Assembly: GCA_046076045.1 (NCBI GenBank)
Contig: JBJTRI010000084.1
Location: 1-16,974 of the forward strand
DNA: 16,974 nt
Source: JAIOPA01 sp046076045
GTDB lineage: Bacteria; Eisenbacteria; RBG-16-71-46
Reading direction: 5' to 3'
This document shows, piece by piece, positions 1-7,621 of the stretch. Position numbers and translations under genes: made by a program. Numbering within the stretch: the stretch's first letter is position 1; each line of letters begins with the position of its first letter. The notes under the pieces are model-generated. The model was not told the origin of the DNA. It ran no database searches and saw only the letters and a list, made by a program, of their open reading frames with translations.

Positions 1-948
1 GTGTACGACATCACCGCCAACTCGCCCTCGGCCGCGACGTTCGCGCCGCGCACCGCGACCGGCGTGGTCGTGAACGGGGACGTCACGCTGCCCAACTTCG
101 TGCTCTACCCGGGCGTGAACGTGACCGCGACCTGCGTGAACTCGCTCGGTCAGCCCGTGCCGAGCGTGGACGTGGATGCCGACAGCCTGCCGTACTTCCG
201 GCGTCAGGTGACCCCGAACGACGACACCAACGTGAGCGGTGTGGTGACGGTGCGCGTGGCGCGCTACAAGTACCGCTTCGACTTCACCCCGCCGATCGCG
301 AGCAAGCTGTTGCCGGTGGTGCTCGACTCGGTGCAGATCACCGGCGTGCGCAACCTCGGCACCATCACCCACCAGCGGGGGCACTGGGTCACCGTGCGGG
401 TGCGTGAGCCGTACCGCAACCTGCCCGTGCAGGGCGCCAACGTCGACATGGTGGATCTCGCGACGCTGCGCGAGTTCCCGACCGCGGGTGATGCCACCGG
501 CGACGACGGCATGGCGACCGTGGTGACCGACTCCCGGCCGTTCCGCCTGATCGTGCGCGCTCCGGCGGCGGGTCTGCAGGACGTGGTGTTCGAGGGCTTC
601 GTCTCGACCCGGGACACGTCGCTCGACGTCCTCATGCCCTACAGCACGCTCGGGGTGGGCGGCCCGCTGGTCCCCGCGGTCGGACTCGCGGCCCCGTGGC
701 CCAACCCGTCGCGCGACGCGATCCACACCGCGATCACGAGCGGCGTGGACTCCGAGGTCGAGTTGTCGGCGTGGGACCTGGCGGGTCGCCGGGTCGCGAC
801 GGTGTATCGTGGTCGCGTGCTCGGTCGGCGTCCGGTCTCGTGGGACGGCCGTGACGAGCGCGGCACGCCGGTCGCGCCGGGCGTCTACCTGCTCCGTCTG
901 TCCGATGGTCGTGCCACCACCAGCCGCCGTGTCGCGGTGATGCGTTGA
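1..948 (+). CDS. Exported repeat protein with FlgD-like C-terminal domain (5' end missing)
   Basis: This is the C-terminal 315 residues of a protein whose start lies left of the window. The GTG at base 1 has no visible ribosome site or signal peptide, so I treat it as internal. Two beta-sandwich repeats can be seen at about residues 36-120 and 125-212. Each has a G-x-P-V-x-x-x-x-V-D type opening, and they close with LDSVQITGV and the degenerate VVFEGFV, like the repeats of the next gene. Residues 229-315 form a FlgD-like Ig domain, with PNPSRDA, the AWDLAGRRVATV strand, VSWDGRDERGTPVAPGVYLLRL, and the end VAVMR. In FCB-group bacteria such C-termini are common on secreted or surface proteins and can act as sorting signals; that this one does is inference. 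The next gene starts 17 bp downstream on the same strand, so the two are probably co-transcribed. The ligand and exact role are unknown. Confidence 0.8.
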   Translation: MYDITANSPSAATFAPRTATGVVVNGDVTLPNFVLYPGVNVTATCVNSLGQPVPSVDVDADSLPYFRRQVTPNDDTNVSGVVTVRVARYKYRFDFTPPIASKLLPVVLDSVQITGVRNLGTITHQRGHWVTVRVREPYRNLPVQGANVDMVDLATLREFPTAGDATGDDGMATVVTDSRPFRLIVRAPAAGLQDVVFEGFVSTRDTSLDVLMPYSTLGVGGPLVPAVGLAAPWPNPSRDAIHTAITSGVDSEVELSAWDLAGRRVATVYRGRVLGRRPVSWDGRDERGTPVAPGVYLLRLSDGRATTSRRVAVMR

Positions 949-965
949 TCCCGGGAGTCCTCGAG

Positions 966-2462
966 ATGCGAGTCGCCCCTCTCCAGCGATCCGTGTTGCA
1001 GGTCCTGTTCCTCTCCGTCCTCGCGCTCGCGGCGTGCGCCTTCCCGGCGCGCGCCGACGAGATCAAGGGCACGGTCCTCGACCTGAACGGCGACCCGGTC
1101 GTGGACGCCAGCATGGACGCCTACGACGTCATCACCGGGCAGAAGTTGTTCTCCGACAACACCGACGCGCTCGGGCGCTACTCGTTGCTGGTGCCCGGTG
1201 GGGGCGACCTGTACGACGTGCGCTGCATGCCGTCGCAGAGCGTGCTGCCCCGCTTGTCGCCCCAGATGAAGCGCGGCATCCGCGTGGCCGTGCTCGCCAC
1301 GGTGGACTTCTCGCTCCCGGTCGCAGCCGAGGTGCTGGGTCGCGTGCGGCGCGCCGTCGGGGGCACGGCGGTGGATTCGTGCGACATCGACTTCGACCGC
1401 ACGGACGACGGGACGCGCCAGCCCGCGCAGGGCGACCTCACCAACTTCCTTGGCACGTTCCGCGCGTTCGTGGAGCCCACGAACTACACGGTGAGCGTGA
1501 CCCCGCTGCGGCTCGCGGACTCGTCGCTGGCCCCGGTGCGCATCTTCGGTTTCCAGGCCCCCGACCTGCTGCCCGATGGCAGCATCCGGATCCTCGAGTT
1601 CTCGCTCCCGCGCGCCTCGTTCCTGTCGGGCACCATCCGCGACTCGAACGGCAACCCGGTCCCGGGGGCCGCGCTCAAGTTCGACGAGACCACCACCGGC
1701 CGTCGCATGCCGTCGCGAGGTGCGCTCTCGGCCGCGAACGGGTTCTTCCGCATCGCGGTCGCACCGGGCAACTACCGCGTCACCGTGGAGCCGCGCGTGG
1801 GCAGCAACCTCGCGGCGATCCGCGTGTCGAACGTGGACCTGACCACCCATCGCGCCCAGGACTTCACGCTCGCCGTTGGCGTGGTCGTGACCGGGCGCGT
1901 CACCGACCGCCGTGGTTCCCCGATCGCCGAGGCGGACTGGGACGCGATCTCGGAGGACACCGGTCTGGGGGCGGCGACGCCCGGCGACAACACCGCACCC
2001 GACGGCACCTACCGTTACGTGGTGCCGCCCGGCCTCTACCGACTGCGAGTCACCCCGCCGGTGGTCACCGGGCTCGACTCGGTGACGTTCCGCAACGTCC
2101 GGCTGGTGCGCGACACCACGATCAACGTGGACTACGCCGCGCTCGACGGTGGGGGTGGAACGGGGGTCGGTCCGTTCGTGCGCTTCGCGCCGCTCGGCAA
2201 CCCCACGCGCACCACCGCGAGCCTCGCGCTGGTCGTGAACCGTGCGGTGACGAACGGCCTGGTCGAGTTGTACGACGTCGGGGGGCGGCGCGTGCGCGTG
2301 CTGCACGACGGCCCCATGGCCGCCGGCACGCAGTCCCTGGTGTGGGACGGCCGCCGCAGCAACGGCGCCAAGGCGCACACGGGGGTGTACTTCGTGCGCG
2401 CGCAGCTCGACGGCTTCGAGCGCGTGACGCGCTTCGTGCTGCTGCCCGATTCGGCGAACTGA
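966..2462 (+). CDS. Exported carboxypeptidase-regulatory-like repeat protein with FlgD-like C-terminus
   Basis: The protein has 498 residues. I chose the ATG at 966 because GGGAG lies 8 bp upstream and a signal peptide follows at once; an in-frame TTG at 945 overlaps the previous stop and has no such support. Residues 1-30 are a Sec signal ending FPARA|DE. A lipobox-like L-A-A-C at 21-24 leaves lipoprotein processing possible. Four CarboxypepD_reg-like repeats follow at about 31-118, 119-215, 216-303 and 305-391. They show openings such as GTVLDLNGDPV, GTIRDSNGNPVPGA and GRVTDRRGSPIAEA, and closings such as PGNYRVTVEP and PGLYRLRVTP. A GGGGTG linker leads to a FlgD-like Ig domain at 404-493 (GNPTRTTASL, LYDVGGRRVRVL, LVWDGRRSNGAKAHTGVYFVRA). 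No catalytic motif is visible, so a structural, adhesive or sugar-binding surface role is most likely. It is a paralogue of the preceding gene, sharing repeat type and C-terminus. Confidence 0.85.
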   Translation: MRVAPLQRSVLQVLFLSVLALAACAFPARADEIKGTVLDLNGDPVVDASMDAYDVITGQKLFSDNTDALGRYSLLVPGGGDLYDVRCMPSQSVLPRLSPQMKRGIRVAVLATVDFSLPVAAEVLGRVRRAVGGTAVDSCDIDFDRTDDGTRQPAQGDLTNFLGTFRAFVEPTNYTVSVTPLRLADSSLAPVRIFGFQAPDLLPDGSIRILEFSLPRASFLSGTIRDSNGNPVPGAALKFDETTTGRRMPSRGALSAANGFFRIAVAPGNYRVTVEPRVGSNLAAIRVSNVDLTTHRAQDFTLAVGVVVTGRVTDRRGSPIAEADWDAISEDTGLGAATPGDNTAPDGTYRYVVPPGLYRLRVTPPVVTGLDSVTFRNVRLVRDTTINVDYAALDGGGGTGVGPFVRFAPLGNPTRTTASLALVVNRAVTNGLVELYDVGGRRVRVLHDGPMAAGTQSLVWDGRRSNGAKAHTGVYFVRAQLDGFERVTRFVLLPDSAN

Positions 2463-2469
2463 GTGACGC

Positions 2470-2496
2470 ACGGGCGCCCCATCGCGGGGCGCCCGT
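2470..2496. terminator. Perfect 11-bp hairpin between convergent genes
   Basis: The arms ACGGGCGCCCC and GGGGCGCCCGT pair perfectly around the 5-base loop ATCGC. The hairpin lies 7 bp after the stop of the repeat-protein gene and 20 bp from the stop of the convergent DUF1028 gene. Neither side has a clear U-tract, which is common in very GC-rich genomes. It most likely acts on both strands. Confidence 0.75.
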
Positions 2497-2516
2497 AAGT
2501 CATCGTCGCTCGGCCG

Positions 2517-3533
2517 TCACCAGGGAGCGCCCTTCACCGCGCGCGCCTGCACCTCGGCCACCGCCTTGGGATCGGCGGGGAACAACCCGACGCGCGACAG
2601 CCGCTCCACGAGCGGGACCCAGCGCGCCTCGCGCGCGAACACGCGGCCGAAGCGTTCCAGCGCCTCGGCACGACGGCCGTTCGAGTACAGCGTGACCGCC
2701 GACCAGAACTGCAGCTCCACCACGTCGGGAGCGAGGCGCGCGGCCTCGTCGTACGCGGCCGCGGCCTCCACGGGGCGCTGCTCCGAGGTGTACGTGTCCC
2801 CTTGGTCCGAGAACCGGTAGGCGCGCTTGAGTCGCAGCAGGCGGCGCAGTTCGGGGAGCGGTTCGGCGTGGTCCTCGACGCGCAGGTCCACGAGCACGTC
2901 GTTCCACCATTTGTCGCTCGCCTCGCCCTTCACCACGAGGATCGCCGCCGATTGCCGCCCGCGGATGTCCCCGCCGGCCGCCTCGGCGGCCTCGAGGGAG
3001 CGCAGCATGCGCTCGGCGAGGTCGCCTTCGGCCTGCTCGAAGGCCGCCTTCATGGCGGGCCACACCGTGGGGTTGGCCATGAGGTTCGCCTGCACCGAGA
3101 ACTGCGCCCCCTGCGCGTCGCCGGCGTCGGGGATGCAGCCCTTGCCCGTGAACGCGGCGACGTTGCCACGTGCGTCCACCATGGCGACCTGACGACCGTC
3201 GCGCCCGGCGTCGGCGCGGCGCAGCGAGTCGAGCGCCTCGCCGGCGGTGAGCCCCTTCGCCATGAGCTCGAGTCCGAGCGGACCGTAGTCCACGAGCGCG
3301 AGCGACTGCGTGGCGACCGCGCCCACGCCCGAGCGCGCCCACGGCACGATGGGGCCGACGCTGAAATAGTGCGATTGCACCGCGACCCCGAGATCGCCGG
3401 TGCGAGGGTCGCGCGCGACGATCGAGTAGGTGTGCACGAGCGGCGCGCGCTCGGTCCCGGGCGCGGTGACGGCGAGCGTGGGCGAGGCCTGTGAACCGAG
3501 CGAGAGCAGTGCGGCGAGTGCGGCGACGGGCAT
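2517..3533 (-). CDS. DUF1028 (Ntn-hydrolase-like) protein with TPR-like C-terminus
   Basis: The protein has 338 residues. I chose the ATG at 3533, which has GGAGG 4 bp upstream; an in-frame start at 3566 falls inside the likely promoter. Residues 35-235 match the DUF1028 family: TYSIVARDPRTGDLGVAVQS at 35-54, then PWARSGVGAVATQ, LMAKGLTAGEAL, SVQANLMANPTVW and GGDIRGRQSAAILVV. From about 250 onward a helical TPR-like tail (AAAAYDEAARLAPD, LQFWSAVTLYSNGRRAEAL) ends in a conserved-looking GLFPADP segment, as in long family members. From memory the family has an Ntn-hydrolase fold; its substrate is unknown. Most members begin almost at the TFSIVARDP strand. Here 34 extra residues precede it, starting with a hydrophobic A/L stretch (4-12) that could be a weak Sec signal without the usual basic N-terminus. 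The gene lies 65 bp downstream of glcE on the same strand but has its own candidate promoter. Confidence 0.85.
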   Translation of the reverse strand: MPVAALAALLSLGSQASPTLAVTAPGTERAPLVHTYSIVARDPRTGDLGVAVQSHYFSVGPIVPWARSGVGAVATQSLALVDYGPLGLELMAKGLTAGEALDSLRRADAGRDGRQVAMVDARGNVAAFTGKGCIPDAGDAQGAQFSVQANLMANPTVWPAMKAAFEQAEGDLAERMLRSLEAAEAAGGDIRGRQSAAILVVKGEASDKWWNDVLVDLRVEDHAEPLPELRRLLRLKRAYRFSDQGDTYTSEQRPVEAAAAYDEAARLAPDVVELQFWSAVTLYSNGRRAEALERFGRVFAREARWVPLVERLSRVGLFPADPKAVAEVQARAVKGAPW

Positions 3534-3564
3534 GGGACCTCCGGTGTGCGGGGTGGACCGGGAC

Positions 3565-3570
3565 ACGATA
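3565..3570 (-). promoter_or_regulatory. Candidate -10 box for the DUF1028 gene
   Basis: TATCGT on the minus strand lies about 32 bp upstream of the ATG at 3533, in the 65-bp gap after glcE. It is the only AT-rich hexamer in this GC-rich gap. No convincing -35 box is visible. It suggests DUF1028 can be transcribed independently of the glc operon. Confidence 0.4.
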
Positions 3571-3598
3571 GGGGAGTCGTCGGCCCGCGGGCGAACGG

Positions 3599-4798
3599 TC
3601 AGCGCGAGGTCCGCGCGAACACGCCCGACGGGTCGAGCGCGGCACGTAGACGCGTGCGCAACTCGGCGATCGCGGGTGCGACCGCGGGCTCGGGCACGGT
3701 GACACCGCGGCTCTCAAGGAGTGTGAAGCCGTGGCCCGCGAGTTCGGTCACGAGCGCGGCCGCCTCGCCGGGTTCGGGCCACACGTGCAGACGGCCGCAG
3801 GCGGCGTGGAACAGCAGGCGCTCGGCCACCGGCCGGTGCGCGATCGGGGCGATCGCGTCGGGGGTGCGGTGGGGGCTCGTGAACGACAGGCGCGGCCCCG
3901 GCATCTCCTCGGGGTCGGTGACCTGCTGCCAGAGCGTGGGCACGCTCGCGTCGCGCACGCTCAGGCGTGGCGCACCGACCGTGTCGCGCGCGAACGACTG
4001 GCACGCGGCCAGCCAAGCGGGGTCGTCCTCGAAGCCGGCGACCACCGCGAACGGCGCGTCGCTCGCGAGCACGGGGTGGAGTGCGGCGAGTGCGCGCCCG
4101 AGCACGGTGAGCACCGCGGGTTCACGCCGCGGCCAACCGGCCCAGCGCGCCGCGGCAGCGAGCCCCGCGGCATCTTGGCCCCACACCAGCGCGAGTCGTC
4201 CGGTCGGGTGCGGGGGGAGCTTGAGGCTGGCCTCGACCAGCACGCCGAGGGCCCCGCGCGAGCCCACGAGCAGGCGATGCACCGCATGTCCCGCGACGTT
4301 CTTGACCACGCGTCCACCAGAGCGTGCGAGCACGCCGTCGCCGGTGACGAAGCGCGCACCGAGGATGCGGTCGCGCGGCGCCCCGAGCGCGAGTCGCCGC
4401 GGCCCGCTGGCATTGGCGGCGAGCACGCCGCCGAGCGTGGCGCCCCAGGCTTCAGCGCCCTCGAGCGGCAGCTCCTGACGGTGCGCGGCCAGCGCCTCGC
4501 GCAGGTCGGCGAGCACGATCCCGCACTCGGCGGTGACGGTGAAGTCCTCGGGGTCGTGGATGGTGATGCGGCGGAGCGCGCTCAGGTCGAGCGCGACGTC
4601 CCAGTGCGCGGGAGCGGGCTCGCGCGACAACGCCACGCCGCCGCCCCACGGCACGAGGCGCAGGCCCTCGGCGGCGGCGGTCCGTACCGCGTCGGCCACC
4701 TCGGTCGCGCTCTCGGGGCGCCAGCCGCGCGCGGGTGCCTGCCCCGACATGCCGAAGCGCGCCGCGTCGGTGGCGCGCGGGACGGAGGTCAGATCCAC
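3599..4798 (-). CDS. glcE: Glycolate oxidase subunit GlcE-like FAD-binding protein
   Basis: The protein has 399 residues. I chose the GTG at 4798: it has GGAGG 4 bp upstream and overlaps the glcD stop by 10 bp. The later ATG at 4750 lacks a ribosome site. The N-terminal two thirds are an FAD-binding PCMH/VAO-type domain. The typical GlcE path is visible: VPWGGGVALS at 49-58, TVTAECGI, PLEGAEAWGATLGGVLAAN at 111-129, SGPRRLALGAPRDRILG at 131-147, and RVVKNVAGHAVHRLLVGSRGALGV around 163-186. The C-terminal end LRAALDPSGVFARTS is the usual LDPxGxFNPGR-type tail. In known glycolate oxidases GlcE works with the FAD subunit GlcD and the Fe-S subunit GlcF to oxidise glycolate or a related 2-hydroxy acid to the oxoacid and feed electrons to the membrane. 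No glcF lies on either side here, so the electron acceptor and substrate are open. Confidence 0.88.
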   Translation of the reverse strand: MDLTSVPRATDAARFGMSGQAPARGWRPESATEVADAVRTAAAEGLRLVPWGGGVALSREPAPAHWDVALDLSALRRITIHDPEDFTVTAECGIVLADLREALAAHRQELPLEGAEAWGATLGGVLAANASGPRRLALGAPRDRILGARFVTGDGVLARSGGRVVKNVAGHAVHRLLVGSRGALGVLVEASLKLPPHPTGRLALVWGQDAAGLAAAARWAGWPRREPAVLTVLGRALAALHPVLASDAPFAVVAGFEDDPAWLAACQSFARDTVGAPRLSVRDASVPTLWQQVTDPEEMPGPRLSFTSPHRTPDAIAPIAHRPVAERLLFHAACGRLHVWPEPGEAAALVTELAGHGFTLLESRGVTVPEPAVAPAIAELRTRLRAALDPSGVFARTSR

Positions 4799-6258
4799 GG
4801 GCCCTCCGCGTCGGCGCGCGCCGCGTAGCCGCGCAGGGCCGAGAACGCGTGCGCGTGCGCCTCGCCGCAACCCGAGCCGCCGGGCAGGACCTTGCCGGGG
4901 TTCAGTCGCCGGTCGGGGTCGAACGCCGCCCGCACGCGCTCCATGACCGCGAGGTCGTCGTCGCCGAACAGCGTGGACATGAGCGGGCGCTTCTCGATGC
5001 CTATGCCGTGCTCGCCCGAGATGGTGCCGCCGTACTCGATGCACATGCGCAGGATGCGGTGCGAGACCTCGATGGCGTCGGCCTGCTGCTGCGGGTCGTT
5101 GGCGTCGAACAGCACGTGCGGGTGCAGGTTGCCGTCGCCGGCGTGGAACACGTTGCCGGCCTCGAGACCCTTCTCGGCCGCGAACGCGTACACGTTGGCG
5201 AGCGCCTCGGCGAGCCGCGTGCGCGGCACGACGCCGTCCATGATGGTGAACCCGCTCGCGGTGCGCCCGTAGGCGCCGAACGCGCTCTTGCGGCCCTTCC
5301 ACAGCAGCGCGCGCTCCTCGGCGTCGCGCGCGATTCGCGTGCTACGCGCCCCGTGCTCGCGCGCGAGCGCGGCGATGCGATCGGCCTGCGGGCCCAGCGT
5401 GATCGCGGGGCCATCGACCTCGATGAGCAGCAGCGCGGCCGCGTCGGTCGGCAGCCCCATGCCGAGCCACGCCTCGACGAGCGTGGTCGTGTGGCGGTCC
5501 ATGATCTCCATGGCGGCCGGCACGATGCCCTCGGCGATGACGCGCGACACGGTGCGGCACGCGGACTCGACGGTGGGGAAGTCGAACAGCAGCGTCTTGA
5601 CGTCCTCGGGCACCGGCAGCAACCGCACCGCGACCTCGGTGACGATCGCGCACGTGCCCTCGCTGCCGCACACCACCGACAGCAGGTCGAAGTCCGGTGC
5701 GTCGAGCGCGTCGCCGCCGAGCGTGACCACCGAACCGTCGGCCAGCACCACGACCGCACCGAGCACGTGGTTGAACGTGACGCCGTACTTCAGGCAATGC
5801 GGCCCACCCGCGTTGGTCGAGACGTTGCCGCCGATCGTGGAGACCTGCTGCGACGCCGGGTCGGGCGCGAAGTACAGGCCCGCGGGGGCGAGGCGCTGCG
5901 ACAGCCACAGGTTGACGAGCCCGGGCTGCACCCACGCGGTCATGCGCGCCTCGTCCACGCGCAGCACGCCATCCATGCGGTTGAGGCTCAGCGACAGCCC
6001 GCCCTGCTCGGTCGTGCACCCGCCAGCGAGCCCGGTGCCCGCGCCGCGCGGCGTCACCGACACGCCCTTGGCACGCGCCCAGCGCACGATCGCCGCGACC
6101 TCGTCGGTGCTGCGCGGCAGCACGACCACGTCGGGCGGATGACGCTCGAGCGTGAGCGCGTCGGCCTCGTAGGCGAAGCGCGCGGCCGCACTCTCGAGCA
6201 CGCCGGACTCGCCCAGCAGGACGCGGAGTTCGGCGAGGTCGGAGGTCGCGAGCGGCAT
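4789..6258 (-). CDS. glcD: FAD-linked 2-hydroxyacid oxidase GlcD (glycolate oxidase catalytic subunit)
   Basis: The protein has 489 residues, the usual GlcD length (about 460-500). The ATG at 6258 shares one base with the TGA of the upstream flavoprotein gene (TGATG), with no Shine-Dalgarno, so translation is probably coupled. The open frame continues upstream, but that part only shadows the flavoprotein gene. Motifs: the FAD pyrophosphate loop TPRGAGTGLAGG at 69-80, STIGGNVSTNAGG at 140-152, GSEGTCAIVTEVAVRLLP at 198-215, the metal/substrate-site signature FHAGDGNLHPHV at 371-382, SGEHGIGIEKR at 414-424, and the C-terminal NPGKVLP at 453-459. It should oxidise a 2-hydroxy acid (glycolate, D-lactate or similar) at FAD in the cytoplasm or at the inner face of the membrane. 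GlcD versus D-lactate dehydrogenase cannot be told apart by motif alone; the glcE next door favours the Glc type. Confidence 0.9.
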   Translation of the reverse strand: MPLATSDLAELRVLLGESGVLESAAARFAYEADALTLERHPPDVVVLPRSTDEVAAIVRWARAKGVSVTPRGAGTGLAGGCTTEQGGLSLSLNRMDGVLRVDEARMTAWVQPGLVNLWLSQRLAPAGLYFAPDPASQQVSTIGGNVSTNAGGPHCLKYGVTFNHVLGAVVVLADGSVVTLGGDALDAPDFDLLSVVCGSEGTCAIVTEVAVRLLPVPEDVKTLLFDFPTVESACRTVSRVIAEGIVPAAMEIMDRHTTTLVEAWLGMGLPTDAAALLLIEVDGPAITLGPQADRIAALAREHGARSTRIARDAEERALLWKGRKSAFGAYGRTASGFTIMDGVVPRTRLAEALANVYAFAAEKGLEAGNVFHAGDGNLHPHVLFDANDPQQQADAIEVSHRILRMCIEYGGTISGEHGIGIEKRPLMSTLFGDDDLAVMERVRAAFDPDRRLNPGKVLPGGSGCGEAHAHAFSALRGYAARADAEGPWI

Positions 6259-7490
6259 CAGGACTTCGCGGCGCCCAGGGCCGCCGCGTTCGCGGTGAGC
6301 ACGTCGGAGACCTGCGTGTAGCCGGTGCGGAGCAGGAACTCGCCGCTCCGGCCCATGGACTTGGCGCCGAGGATCCAGAAGTTCGGCTCGGGGTTGGCGA
6401 GCAGGTCGGCGCCGAACGCGGGCACGCTCATGCAGTCGCCGCCGCCCGCAGCGAGCAGGGCCGCGGCGAGCTTCATGGGGGCGAGCGACGCGTAGCACTC
6501 GTGCACCTCGAGCTCGCGGTGGAGCGAGGCGTCGGGGCCGTAGCCGACGTTGGCGACGACCTGGTCGGCTTCCTCGATGCGCGCGCCCGCGGGCGTGTCG
6601 AAGCGCACGCGGTAGCGATGGGTCGCGCTGTTGTACTCGAACTCCTCGACCTCGGCGCCACCGAACCACGTCACCTCGGGGCGTGCGCCCTCCTGCAGTC
6701 GGCGCGCCTCGGCGAACAACGCGGCGCGCGCGGGCAGCGCATCGTCGGCGACCTCGTGACGGAACCCGGGCGTGGTGCGGCGCGTGGCCCACGAGACGCG
6801 CGTGCCCGGCACCTCGGAGGCGAGCTGTGCGAGCGCGAGCACGGTGGTGGCCGCCGACGCGCCGCCGCCGATCACGAGCGTGGTGCGGCCCGCGTGGCGT
6901 TCGCGGCGCAGGCCGAGCATGTCGTCGGGGTGGTAGCTCATCTGCGGCGCGAGGTACGACTCGCCGCGGGCGGGGATGCCGCCGGTGCCTGCGGCGTTGG
7001 GCTTGCCGAACGTACCCGTGGCGTCGATCACCGCGTGCGCGTGCAGCAGGTTCTCGCGCCCGCCCGCGTCGCGCACGAGGATGCGGAACGGGTGTGTGGC
7101 GCGTGCCGGGTCGCCGAGCAGGTCGGCCTTGCGCGCCCCGTGACGGGACACCGCCACGACCTGCGCGTGCGCGTGCACGCGGGGCTTGAGCTCGGGCGTG
7201 GTCGCGAGGGGCTGCAGCACGCGCTCCACGAACTCGTGCCCGGTCGGGCACTCGTCGGCGGCCGGGGCGGTCCAACCGTGACGCGCGAGCAGGCGCGCGC
7301 TGGCCGGCCCCACGTTCATGGACCACGGCGTGAACATGCGGACGTGTCCCCACGCGCTCACGTGCGCGCCGGGCGTGCCGCGCTCGAACACGTGCACGTC
7401 GAGGCCGAGCTCGAGGGCGAGCGCGGCGGCCTCGAGGCCGACCGGACCGGCACCGAGGATGGCGAGGGACTGCGGGGAGGGGGCGGGCAT
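6258..7490 (-). CDS. FAD/NAD(P)-binding oxidoreductase, flavin-monooxygenase-like
   Basis: The protein has 410 residues. I chose the ATG at 7490, preceded by CGGAGCCCCC; the frame runs further upstream but lacks a site there. A first Rossmann motif GAGPVGLEAA at 13-22 with the acidic strand end VHVFE should bind FAD. DATGTFGKP at 156-164 is the flavoprotein ATG motif. A second nucleotide motif VIGGGASAAT at 206-215 suggests NAD(P)H binding. VVANVGYGPDASL at 311-323 and FWILGAKSMGRSGEFLL at 371-387 resemble the C-terminal FAD-contact region of FMO and thioredoxin-reductase-like enzymes. There is no CxxC redox pair and no signal peptide or membrane segment. It is the first gene of a flavoprotein-glcD-glcE operon and overlaps glcD by one base, which ties it to hydroxyacid oxidation. 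It might reoxidise or feed GlcDE, or process the oxoacid product; both ideas are inference. The substrate is unknown. Confidence 0.8.
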   Translation of the reverse strand: MPAPSPQSLAILGAGPVGLEAAALALELGLDVHVFERGTPGAHVSAWGHVRMFTPWSMNVGPASARLLARHGWTAPAADECPTGHEFVERVLQPLATTPELKPRVHAHAQVVAVSRHGARKADLLGDPARATHPFRILVRDAGGRENLLHAHAVIDATGTFGKPNAAGTGGIPARGESYLAPQMSYHPDDMLGLRRERHAGRTTLVIGGGASAATTVLALAQLASEVPGTRVSWATRRTTPGFRHEVADDALPARAALFAEARRLQEGARPEVTWFGGAEVEEFEYNSATHRYRVRFDTPAGARIEEADQVVANVGYGPDASLHRELEVHECYASLAPMKLAAALLAAGGGDCMSVPAFGADLLANPEPNFWILGAKSMGRSGEFLLRTGYTQVSDVLTANAAALGAAKS

Positions 7491-7525
7491 GGGGGCTCCG
7501 AACGGGGGTGGGTGCGATCGCGCGC

Positions 7526-7531
7526 AGTATA
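7526..7531 (-). promoter_or_regulatory. Candidate -10 box for the flavoprotein-glcD-glcE operon
   Basis: TATACT on the minus strand (flanked GGC and GCG) lies about 36 bp upstream of the ATG at 7490. It stands out in a stretch of nearly pure G and C. The -35 region at an 18-bp spacing reads CTACAA, a poor match to TTGACA. The rest of the 131-bp divergent gap (7491-7621) shows no clear operator or plus-strand promoter. Confidence 0.45.
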
Positions 7532-7621
7532 GCCGCGCGCCGCGCGCGCTTGTAGGTCGCACGCGTCCACGGCACCATGCGGCGCGAACGCGGTCATGCC
7601 GGCCGTGCAGGGGAGGACGCG

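Noticed and set aside
885..2471. Long minus-strand frame opposite the second repeat protein
   Set aside because: The translation is rich in R, H, V and E without motifs, while the plus strand encodes recognisable domains and a signal peptide.
1034..2695. A 553-codon plus-strand frame overlapping the repeat protein
   Set aside because: Arg/Ala/Pro-rich low complexity in the wrong frame, running through the terminator hairpin.
4789..7578. Apparent 929-residue fusion with a GlcD C-terminal half
   Set aside because: The N-terminal half is a low-complexity out-of-frame reading of the flavoprotein gene. GlcD homology begins at the ATG at 6258.
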